Positions 32,550 through 59,083 of a stretch of 64,000 nucleotides of DNA are shown here, in pieces. How positions within the stretch are numbered: the first letter of the stretch is position 1; every line of letters starts with the position of its first letter. The DNA comes from Chlorocebus sabaeus (lineage: Eukaryota; Chordata; Mammalia; Primates; Cercopithecidae). The notes under the pieces are model-generated. The model was not told the DNA's origin and did no database searches. It was given only the letters and a program-made list of their open reading frames with translations. Position numbers and translations under genes: made by a program. The stretch is taken from positions 45,125,931 to 45,189,930 of the forward strand of contig NC_132909.1 of assembly GCF_047675955.1 (NCBI RefSeq), read 5' to 3'.

Positions 32550-32846
32550 AGGCCAGGCGAGGTGGCTCACGCCTGTAATCCCAGCACTTTGGGAGGCCGA
32601 GACGGGCGGATCACCTGAGGTCAGGAGTCTGAGACCAGCCTGGCCAACATGGTGAAACCCTGTCTCTACTAAAAATACAGAAATTAGCCGGGCACAGTGG
32701 TGCGCACCTGTAATCCCAGCTACTCGGAAAGCTGAGACTGAATAACTTGAACCCAGGAGGCAGAGGCTACAGTGAGCCAAGATCGTGCGACTGTACTCCA
32801 GCCTGGGTGACAGTGCGAGACTCCGTCTCAAAACAAAACAAAACAA
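32550..32846 (+). mobile_element. Alu
   Basis: Second of the pair, CAAAA tail. Confidence 0.9.
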
Positions 32847-33025
32847 CTTGATTGACTGATGTTGAGGGGAAGATAAAGAGGACACGCTGTGTGATTTTAT
32901 TTCTATAAAGGGCAAAACTAGGCATCATCTCTCTGTGGGGGACATGGGGCTTCTCCAAGGTTCCTGGGACTAGGAATGTGCTCCTTCTTGGTCTGGGCAT
33001 TGGTGACATCAAAGTATCCCTTTGG

Positions 33026-33337
33026 GCCGGGCGCGGTGGCTCACGCCTGTAATCCCAGCACTTTGGGAGGCCGAGGTGGGTGGATCACAAGGTCAGGAGA
33101 TCGAGATCATCCTGGCTAACACGGTGAAACCCTGACTCTACTAAAAATAGAAAAATTAGCCAGGCGTGGTGGCAGGCACCTGTAGTCCCAGCTACTCGGG
33201 AGGCTGAGTCAGAAGAATGGCGTGAACCCGAGAGGTGGAGCTTGTAGTGAGCTGAGATCGCGCCACTGCACTCCAGCCTGGGTCACAGAACCAGACTCCG
33301 TCTCAAAAAAAAAAAAAAACAAAAAACAAAAAAACAA
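33026..33337 (+). mobile_element. AluY
   Basis: Flanked by aaagtrtccctttgg; near consensus. Confidence 0.93.
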
Positions 33338-33628
33338 AGTGTCCCTTTGGTAAGGTTCTTTCCCCTACAAGACTTCCCTTCCCATGGTAACCACCACACC
33401 GCTGTGCAAACTGCCCTTCCTGTTTGGTTTAACAGGCTTTGTTGATCGCTTACCGGCACATCATCAAGAAGTATACAAATTAATGCAGATTAATTGAGTT
33501 GACACTTTAGGCCTGGACTGGGCTCAGCAAAGTGCCTCACTGAGGCTGCTGTGGAGTCAGCCCATTTCACAGCTGCGAAAGCTGAGTCCTAGGGGTCCTA
33601 GTCCTCTGGTTGTCTTAAACCTCATTAG

Positions 33629-33935
33629 GCCATCAGCAGTTTCTCACACTGGTAATCCCAGCACTTTGGGAGGCCGAGGCGGGAGGATCACTTGAGGTCA
33701 GGAGTTCCAGACCAGCCTCGCCAACAAGGTGAAACCCTGTCTCTACCAAAAGTACAAAAATTAGCCGGGCATGGTGGCGTGCCCCTGTAATCCCAGCTAC
33801 TTGGGAGGCTGAGGCAGGAGAATCACTTGAACCCAGGATGCAGAGTAAGCCGAGATTGTGCCACTGCACTCCATCCTGGGAGACAGAGTTAGACTCTGTC
33901 TCACAAAAAAAACAAAAACAGAAACAACAAAAACC
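33629..33935 (+). mobile_element. Alu
   Basis: Deviant head, normal body. Confidence 0.88.
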
Positions 33936-33997
33936 CTTATTAATGCCGCCCCACCCCAGCCCTGGGGCATTATTTTGGATCATAGTTTTATATCGTG

Positions 33998-34245
33998 TTG
34001 TTGTTGTTGTTTTTTCTGGAGATAAGGTCTTGCTCTGTCGCCCAGGCTGGAATGCAGTGGTGTGATCATAGCTCAATGCAGCCTCAACCTGCATAGCTGA
34101 AGGTATCCTCCCGCCTCAGCCTCCCAAGTAGCTGGGACTATGGGGGTGTGCCACCGTGCCTTGCTAATTTTTTAGAGATGAGGTCTCAAATTCCTAGCCT
34201 CAAGTGATCCACCCGACTCCGCCTGTCAAAGTGCTGGGATTACAA
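33998..34245 (-). mobile_element. Alu, 5' part incomplete
   Basis: Left-arm deletions. Confidence 0.8.
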
Positions 34246-34690
34246 GGCTTTTTTTTCTTTTTGAGAGGCGGTCTCACTATATTGCCCAGGCTGGTTTCAA
34301 ACTCCTGGTCTCAGCCAGGCGTGGTGGCTCACACATGTAATCCCGCATTTTGGGAGGCTGAGGCAGGCAGATCACTTGAGGTCAGGAGTTTGAGACCAGC
34401 CTGGACAACATAGTGAAACCCCATCTCTACTAAAAATACAAAACAATTAGCTGGGCATGGTGGTGCACACCTGTAATCCCAGCTACTGGGGTGGCTGAGG
34501 CATGAGAATCTCTTGAACTTGGGAGGCAGAAGTTGCAGTGAGCTGAGATCACACCACTGCACTCCAGCCTGGGCGACAGCGCGAGACTCTGTCTCAAAAA
34601 AGCATAAAACAAACTCCTGGTCTCAAGCTATCCTTCCTATTTGGCCTCCCAAAGTGATGGGGTTACAGGTATGAGCCACTGCGCCCTGCT
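34246..34690 (-). mobile_element. Alu arm split by opposite Alu
   Basis: Parts 34246-34312 and 34613-34690. Confidence 0.85.
34313..34612 (+). mobile_element. Alu nested, opposite strand
   Basis: Flanked by aaactcctggtctca inside the host Alu. Confidence 0.93.
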
Positions 34691-34942
34691 GGAACATAGG
34701 TTTTTGTTTGTTTGTGTTTGTTTTTCCCGATATTTTCTTCAGATCTTCTTCATTCAGGTCAATTTGAGTGACCTGCTTTTTCTCCCCGATTTTTCTCAGG
34801 GGACTCGAAGCCCCACCACTTACCCCACCCAGCTGGGGGCCCTGAGCGCTGAGGTTTCCGAGGGCAAGTGAGTGAGAGGGTGGGAGGTGTTGGGAGCTGG
34901 GAAGCAGGGGGTCGGTTTCCTCCTGGGCCCATCCCAGGGAGG

Positions 34943-35035
34943 CTTTCCTTCTTTCCTTTCCTTTCTCCTTTCCTTTCCTTTCCTTTCTCCTTCTTTCTCT
35001 TTTCTCCTTTCTCCTTTCCTTTCCTTTCCTTTCTT
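34943..35035 (+). repeat. CCTTT pyrimidine microsatellite
   Basis: TTTCC/TTTCT units grown from the A-tail of the minus-strand Alu that follows. JAK3 intron 1. Confidence 0.9.
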
Positions 35036-35336
35036 TTTTTTTTTTTTTTTTTTTTGTTGAGACAGAGGCTCACTGTTGTCCAGGCTGGAGTGCAATGGCA
35101 TGATCTTGGCTCACTACAAGCTCCGCCTCCCGGGTTCAAGTGACTGTCCTGCCTCAGCCTCCTGAGTTGCTGGGATTACACGGACACACCACCACACCCG
35201 GCTAAGTTTTGCACTTCTTAGAGACAAGGTTTTGCCATGTTGGCCAGGCTGGTGTCAGACTCCTGACCTCAAGTGATCCCCCTGCCTTGGTCTCCCAAAA
35301 TACGGTGATTACAGGCATGAGCCGCCGTGCCTGGCC
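35034..35336 (-). mobile_element. Alu
   Basis: Follows the CCTTT repeat; ends 87 bases before JAK3 exon 2. Confidence 0.9.
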
Positions 35337-35387
35337 TCCATTGCTCCTTTCCATGCCCTCCCCGCTCAGAAGTCCAGTCCTCTCTGA

Positions 35388-52708
<17,321 letters not shown>

Positions 52709-53035
52709 CTCCTGCCCGCAGACCTCTGGATTAGGTCTCTGTTGATTGGCTGTGTGACCTTAGACAGGGAGCTGCCCCTCTCTGGGCCTCAGAGGCTTTA
52801 TAAGGGTCCTCTACTTCAGGAACACCCCCATGACATTGCATTTGGGGGGCTCCCGTGGCTTATGGAATAGGCTGTGGCCTTTGCAATCTGTTACGATTCA
52901 AGACAGATTGGCAGATGTGTCAGTGACACTCTCTGAGTCCTGGCCCAAAGAAGCAAGGAACCAAATTTAAGACCCTCCTATCTTCCTATCCCCTCAAGCC
53001 CTGGCCCCCTGAGTTTCCTTTTCTCTCTCTCTCTC

Positions 53036-53341
53036 TTTTTATATTTATTTTTATTTTTGAGACAGAGCCTAGCTCTGTTACCCACAGTGGAGTGCAGTGG
53101 TGCAATCTCGGCTCGGTGCAACCTCTGCTTCCCAGGTTCAAGTGATTCTCCTGCCTCAGCCTCCTGAGTAGCTGGGATTACAGGTGTGCACCACCATACC
53201 CAGCTAATTTTTTTTTATTTTCAATAGAGATGAGGTTTCACCATGATGGCCAGGCTGATCTCAAACTCCTGACCTCAAGTGATCCTCCCACCTCAGCCTC
53301 CCAAAGTGTTGGAACAATAGGCGTGAGCCACCACGCCCGGG
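53036..53341 (-). mobile_element. Alu in JAK3 3' UTR
   Basis: Full length, antisense to JAK3. Confidence 0.9.
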
Positions 53342-53374
53342 CTTTTATTTTTTTAATTTATAATTATTGATATT

Positions 53375-53478
53375 AAGAGACAGGATCTTGCTATGTTGCC
53401 CAGGCTGGTCTTGAACTCCTGGACTACAGTGATCCTTCTGCCTCAGCCTCCCAAATAGCTGGGACTACAGGCACCCAG
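53375..53478 (-). mobile_element. Alu monomer in JAK3 3' UTR
   Basis: Single arm, decayed. Confidence 0.75.
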
Positions 53479-53889
53479 TTTTGAGTTTCCTGTCTTATTT
53501 TCAATGGAGACATTCATGTAGCTTTAAATGTATGATCTGACTTCTACTTCCGATCTCTTGTTTCTCTGGAGAAAGCCAAGGACAAGAGCAGTTGCCCTGG
53601 CTGGGACTCTGTCTTTTGGGGTAGTCCGTGTATCTTTTTGGTATCCTGTAAGGGGGCAGGAGGGGCTGGAGTCCCAGTCCACCCTAATGGTACCTGAGCA
53701 TCCCAGGGCTTCAGTTTTCCCACCTGTCCAATGGGACCCCTTCTGTCCTCACCCTATAAGGGGCACAAAGGGATGACACCAAACCTGGCAGGAACTTTTC
53801 ACGCAGTCAAGGGAAGGAAAGGCATTCCTGGCAGAGGGAACAGCATGCCAAGTGTGAGAAGATTCAGAGTAAGGAGGTTAAGAGTCCAG

Positions 53890-54060
53890 GTATTGGAGCC
53901 TATGGTTTTGCCCCTTCCACGCTGTGTGACGGTGGGCAAGTTCCTTTCCCTCTCTGGGTCTCAGTTCCGTCACCTGCAAAATGGGCAGAGCTTACCCCTT
54001 GGCTGTGCAGGGTCAACTTTCTGACTGGTAAGAGGGATTCTCATGAAGGTTAAATTCCTG
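53890..54060 (+). mobile_element. MIR in JAK3 3' UTR
   Basis: Text gctgtgtgacggtgggcaag and gggtctcagttccgtcacct. Confidence 0.7.
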
Positions 54061-54345
54061 CTGCTCCTCCTCACCTACCTGCAAAGCTTTTCTGCCACTT
54101 TTGCTCCTTGGAAAACTCTTATCCATCTCTCTAAACTCCAGCTACCACATCCTTGCAGCCTTCCCTCATATACCCCCACCACTATTGCACCCCTGTCCTT
54201 CCCTCCAGCCCCACTGTGACCCTGGGGTTGGGGAAGTGTCTGTGTCCAGCTGTCTCCCTGAGGTCAGCCTCAGGGTTCCTTGAGGCCTCAACGCAGAGGG
54301 ACCTCTGGGAGTGTTTGTTGACTGAATAAAGGAATTCAGTGGAAA
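54050..54345 (+). mobile_element. L2 3' end in JAK3 3' UTR
   Basis: Pyrimidine-rich L2 tail ending gtgtttgttgactgaataaa, close to the L2 terminus (atatttgttgaatgaatgaa type). Confidence 0.6.
54325..54330 (+). terminator. JAK3: JAK3 poly(A) signal AATAAA
   Basis: Within gtgtttgttgactgaataaa, which matches the L2 3' terminus. It is the only AATAAA I found in the right place and on the right strand. Confidence 0.7.
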
Positions 54346-54752
54346 CAATGGTTTGTGCTGGACTTGGGGCGATGGGGAGCCTCAGAGGGTGTGTGAGCTG
54401 GGAGGGATGTGGTTAGGGCTGTGGGCCAGAGACCTCTCAGGGAGCCACTGTGGGGGCCCCAGGGCAGGCTGGTGGAGAAGGACCACTGGGTAGGGCTTGG
54501 CTGGAGCCCTCAAGGACAGAGCCCCCTCACTCCCAGGCCCAGCTGCTGGCCTTGGCTGCAGACTGGGGGAGCTGATTACAGGCTCTCTGTGGGTGGGGAA
54601 GGAACAGGCTGCTCTCCCAGTGGTCAGAGGACAAGGCTAGGTTGGGGGAGCGAGGCTGTGGAGAGGGAACCAACATCACTGGGGCTAGGCCACCTCCCCC
54701 ACACCGGCCCCCGTCATGTGTACCTCATAACTGCTAGAAAGATGTGGAGAGT

Positions 54753-55042
54753 GGCCAGGTTCAGTGGCTCACGTCTGTAATCCCAGCACTTTGGGAGGCC
54801 AAGGCAGGAGGATCACTGAGGTCAGGAATTTGAGACCAGCCTGGCCAACATGGTGAAACCGTCTCTACTAAAAATACAAAAATGAGCCTGGTGTGCTGGC
54901 ACATGCCTGTAATCCCAGCTACTCAGGAGGCTGAGGCAGGAGAATTGCTTGAAACTGGGAGATGGAGGTTGCAGTGAGCTGAGATCATGCCATTGCACTC
55001 CAGCTTGGGCGACAGAGCGACTCCGTTTCAATAAAAAGAAAG
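54753..55042 (+). mobile_element. Alu
   Basis: Flanked by agaaagatgyggagag. Confidence 0.92.
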
Positions 55043-55099
55043 ATGCGGAGAGACAGACAAACAGAAGGAAACTGAGAGATGAAGGCCGAGAGAGACTCG

Positions 55100-55119
55100 G
55101 AGAGAGAGAGAGAGAGAGA
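55100..55119 (+). repeat. GA microsatellite
   Basis: About nine GA units next to the Alu ending at 55042. Confidence 0.85.
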
Positions 55120-55558
55120 TCTCTGTCCCTACTCTCTTAGCCCCAGAGAGTCCCCTAATTTGGTAGAAATGGGGAGGGAGCTGCTCTGTGGTCAAGTGAG
55201 ACCCGAGTTCCAGCCCAGGTTCTCTCCTGCCTCGGGTCATCCTTCCCTCTCTCAGCTTCAGATTCCCTCCTGTAAAACAAAGCTATAAGACCCCCTAGGC
55301 AGGAAGCTGGGGCCAAGCATCCGCTGAACAAATAAATCCTGCTCTATTCCGGCTCCCCCAGCCCCTGCTCACCCAGAGGGGACCACTGTGTTGGGGAGAC
55401 AGAGTTTTGGATGAGACACCCCCAGTCCTGCGTGTGAGGCGCCTTGAGAAGACCTGGGCTCTGCTCGGTCTCCTGTGACCTTGGGCAAGTTTGGGGTCCT
55501 TTCTCTGTGCTTCAGTTTTCTTTTCTTTTCTTTCTTTTTCTCTTTTTCTTTTCTTTCT

Positions 55559-55559
<1 letters not shown>

Positions 55560-55599
<40 letters not shown>

Positions 55600-55879
55600 A
55601 GACAAAGTCTGGCTCTGTCACCCAGGCTGGAGTGCAGTGGCGCGATATCGGCTCACTGCAACCTCCACCTTCTCGGGTTCACACCATTCTCCTGCCTCAG
55701 CCTCTCGGGTAGCTGGGACTACAGGCACCGCCATCACGCCCGGCTAATTTTTTTGCATTTTTAGTAGATACGGGGTTTCACCGTGTTCGTCAGGATGGTC
55801 TCCATCTCCTGACCCTGTGATCCGCCTGCCTCAGCCTCCCAAAGTGCTGGGATTACAGGCGTGAGCCACCGCGCCCGGA
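55560..55879 (-). mobile_element. Alu nested in the stack's T-rich end
   Basis: 39-base T run. Confidence 0.9.
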
Positions 55880-56041
55880 CTCTTTCTTTTTTTCTAGTGA
55901 AGAGACAGAGTCTCTGTCCCCCAGGCTGGTGTGTATCAGTGCGATCTCGACTCACTGCAATCTCCGCCTCCTGGGTTCAAGCGATTCTCCTGCCTCAGCC
56001 TCCCGAGTAGCTGGGATTATAGGCATGCACCACCACACCTA

Positions 56042-56349
56042 TTTTTTTTTTTTTTTTTTTTTTTTTTTGAGACGGAGTCTCACTCTGTCGCCCAGGCTGG
56101 AGTGCAGTGGCCGGATCTCAGCTCACTGCAAGCTCCGCCTCCTGGGTTTACGCCATTCTCCTGCCTCAGCCTCCCGAGTAGCTGGGACTACAGGCACCCA
56201 CCATCACGCCTGGCTAATTTTTTTGTATTTTTAGTAGAGACGGGGTTTCACCATGTTAGCCAGGATGGTCTCGATCTCCTGACCTTGTGATCCGCCCGTC
56301 TCGGCCTCCCAAAGTGCTGGGATTACAGGCTTGAGCCGCCGCGCCTGGC
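56042..56349 (-). mobile_element. AluY, Old World monkey type, nested
   Basis: Text cgcccgtctcggcctccc and ggcttgagccgccgcg. Confidence 0.92.
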
Positions 56350-56652
56350 CTTAATTTTTTATTTTTAGTAGAGACAGGGTTTCACCATATTGGACAGGCA
56401 GGTCTCGAACTCCTGACCTCAAGTGATCCACTTGCCCCATCTTCCCAAAGTGCTTGGATTACAGGTATGAGCCACTGTGTCTGGCCTGTGTGCCTCAGTT
56501 TTCTTATTTGTACAGTAATAGAAACAAAATTCTGAACATTGCTGGTCTTGGAAGATGCCCGCTGTCTTCCCCCCTACCCCCCAGAAAATGCAAGATTATT
56601 ACTTTTCAGATCTATTTCATCTCTTTAAAATGGTTAAGACAATAGCGAAGAC

Positions 56653-56784
56653 TTGGCTGTGTGTGGTGCCTCACACCTGTAATCCCAGCATTTTGGATGG
56701 CTGAGTAGGGAGGACCACTTGAGTTCTAGATGAGCCTGGGCAACATAGCAAGACCCCTGCCTCTACAATTAAAAAATTAAAAAT
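56653..56784 (+). mobile_element. Free left Alu monomer
   Basis: Single arm, start of an eight-member plus-strand array. Confidence 0.8.
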
Positions 56785-57098
56785 GGCCGGGCGTGGTGGT
56801 TCACACCTTAATCCCAGCACTTTGGGAGGCTGAGGCGGGTGTATCACTTGAGGTCAGGAGTTTGAGACCAGCCTGGCCAACACGGTGAAACCCCGTCTCT
56901 GCTAAAAATACAAAAATTAGCCGGGAGTGGTGGTGGGTGCCTGTAATTCCAGCTACTCAGGAGGCTGAGGCAGGAGAATCGCTTGAACCCAGGAGGCAAA
57001 GGTTGCAGTGAGTCGAGATCGCACCACTGCTCTCCAGCCTGGGAGTGGCTGGACTCTGCAGCCTGGGAGAGCAAGACTCTGTCTAAAAAGGTAAAAAT
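56785..57098 (+). mobile_element. Alu
   Basis: Duplicated cagcctgggag text near its end. Confidence 0.9.
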
Positions 57099-57099
57099 A

Positions 57100-57722
57100 G
57101 ACCGGGCGCGGTGGCTCACACTTGCAATCCCAGCACTTTGGAAGGCCGAGGTGGGCAGCCAAGGTGGGCGGATCATGAGGTCAGGAGATCCAGACCATCC
57201 TGGCTAACACGGTGAAACCCCATCTCTACTAAAAATACAAAAAAGCGCGGGGCGCGGTGGGTCACGCCTGTAATCCCAGCACTTTGGGAGGCCGAGGCGG
57301 ACGGATCAGAAGGTCAGGAGATCGAGACCATCCTGGCTAACACGGGGAAACCCCGTCTCTACTAAAAATAGAAAAATTAGCTGGGCGTGATGGTGGGCGC
57401 CTGTAATTCCAGCTACTCAGGAGGCTGAGTCAGGAGAATGGCGTGAACCCGGGAGGCGGAGCTTGCAGTGAGCCGAGATTACACCACTGCACTCCAGCCT
57501 GGGCGACAGAACCAGACTCCGTCTCAAAAAAAAAAAAAAAAAAAAAGTTAGCTGAGCGTGGTGGCAGGTGCCTGTAGTCCCAGTTACTTAGGAGGCTGAG
57601 GTAGGAGAATGGTGTGAACCTGGGAGGCAGAGCTTGCAATGAGCTGAGATCACGCCACTGCACTCCAGCCTGGGAAACAGAGCGAGACTCTGTCTAAAAA
57701 AAAAAAAAAAAAAAAAAAAAAG
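57100..57722 (+). mobile_element. Alu split by nested AluY
   Basis: Parts 57100-57245 and 57547-57722. Confidence 0.9.
57246..57546 (+). mobile_element. AluY nested
   Basis: Near consensus. Confidence 0.92.
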
Positions 57723-57749
57723 ATAAAAATAAAAATTAAAAAATTTAAC

Positions 57750-57907
57750 AATTAGCCGGGCATTGTATTGCAGGCCTGTAGTCCCAACTACTCAGGAGGC
57801 AGAGGCTGAAGGATGGCTTGAGCCCAGGGGAACGAGGTTACAGTGAGTTATGATCCTGCCATTACAGTCCAACCCAGAGAGACCTTATGTCAAAAATGAA
57901 TAAATAG
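57750..57907 (+). mobile_element. Alu right arm
   Basis: 5' truncated. Confidence 0.82.
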
Positions 57908-58207
57908 CCTGGTGTGGTGGCTCTCACCTCTCCCAGGACTTTGGGAGGCCGAGGCGGGAAGATGACTTGAGTCCAGGAGTTTGAGACCAGCCTGGGTAAC
58001 ATGGCGAAACCCCATCTCTACAAAAAAATACAAAAAATTAGCCGGGTGTGGTGGCATGGGCCTGTAGTCCCAGCTACTCAGGAGGCTGAGGCAGGAGAAT
58101 TGCTTGAGTCAGGGACAGGGAGGTGGCAGTGAGCCCATATCACGCCACTGTACTCCAGCCAGAGTGACAGAGCAAGACCTCATCTCAAAAATAAAAAATA
58201 AAAATAG
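57908..58207 (+). mobile_element. Alu
   Basis: Small head deletion. Confidence 0.88.
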
Positions 58208-58350
58208 GCGCCTGGGCATGGTGGCTCACGCCTGTCACCCCAGTTACTTGGGAGGCTGAGGTGGGAGAATCACTTGAACCACGTCACTGCACTCCAGCCT
58301 GGGTGACAGAGCAAGACTTTGTCTCAATAATAATAATAAAAGTAATAATG
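58208..58350 (+). mobile_element. Alu, internally deleted
   Basis: About half length; AATAAT tail. Confidence 0.82.
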
Positions 58351-58351
58351 A

Positions 58352-58465
58352 TCCAGGCACAGCTCATGCCTGTAATCCCAGCACTTTGGGAGGCCAAGTC
58401 AGACGGATTGCTTGAGGTCAGGAGTTGGAGACCAGCCTGGACAACATGGCAAACCCCAGTCTCTA

Positions 58466-58499
<34 letters not shown>

Positions 58500-58692
58500 A
58501 GCCGGGCATGGTGGTGTGCACCTGTAATCCCAGCTATTTAGGAGGCTGAGGCAGGAGAATCTCTTGAACCCGGGTGTCAGAAGTTGCAGTGAGCTGAGAT
58601 CAAGTCACTGCACTCCAACTTGGGCAACAGAGCCAGATTCCATCTCAGAAGAAAAAAAAAAAAGAAGAAAAAAAAAAAAAGAAAAAAGAAAG
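58352..58692 (+). mobile_element. Alu abutting INSL3 promoter
   Basis: Long A/G tail ends about 200 bases before the INSL3 ATG. Confidence 0.9.
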
Positions 58693-58893
58693 ACTCATTG
58701 CCCAGTGCTCCCTCTGGGAGAAATACATCCAAGGCCCTGGCCCTGGGAGAAAGGCCCTGGCACTAACCCCACCCTTGACCTTCTTCCTGGGCGGTCCAGA
58801 AGAATGTTCTGTCCCTTCTCCAAGGTCCCCAGCTGGGGCGTCCCAGGCGCCTATAAAGGGGGTCCCCGCTTGGCCTAGGCGCCACCCACCGCC
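58693..58893 (+). promoter_or_regulatory. INSL3: INSL3 promoter
   Basis: TATAAA at 58852-58857 puts the start near 58882 and leaves a very short 5' UTR. Steroidogenic-factor-1-like sites: CCAAGGCC (58729-58736), TGACCTT (58776-58782, minus-strand AAGGTCA) and CCAAGGTC (58820-58827). A TGTTCT androgen-receptor half-site lies at 58805-58810. SF-1 control fits Leydig-cell expression. The unique promoter is only about 200 bases long because Alus begin at 58692. Confidence 0.7.
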
Positions 58894-59083
58894 ATGGACA
58901 CCCGTCTGCCTGCCTGGGCGCTGGTGCTGCTGGGCCCTGCCCTGGTGTTCGCGTTGGGCCCCGCGCCCACCCCAGAGATGCCTGAGAAGTTGTGCGGCCA
59001 CCACTTCGTGCGCGCGCTGGTGCGCGTGTGCGGGGGCCCCCGCTGGTCCACGGAGGCCAGGAGGCCTGCAGCAGGAGGCGACC
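58894..59083 (+). CDS. INSL3: INSL3 exon 1
   Basis: 190 bases, MDTRLPAWALVLLGPALVFA to RRPAAGGD plus one base. Donor GTGAGT. The ATG is the first after the TATA box. Confidence 0.95.

Larger units (their letters stand above)
52709..54350 (+). other. JAK3: JAK3 3' UTR
   Basis: About 1.64 kb, ending after AATAAA at 54325-54330. Much of it is repeat-derived: Alu 53036-53341, Alu monomer 53375-53478, MIR about 53890-54060, and L2 about 54050-54345. The end is inferred from the signal; earlier cleavage is possible. Confidence 0.65.
55524..56487 (-). mobile_element. Oldest Alu of a three-deep stack
   Basis: Flanked by tgtgcytcagttttctt in a MIR; its own sequence is at 55524-55559, 55880-56041 and 56350-56487. 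Confidence 0.85.
55420..56560 (+). mobile_element. MIR split by a three-Alu stack
   Basis: Left part cttgggcaagtttggggtcc ... tgtgcttcagttttctt. Right part resumes tgtgcctcagttttctt ... acagtaatagaaac at 56488. Confidence 0.65.
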
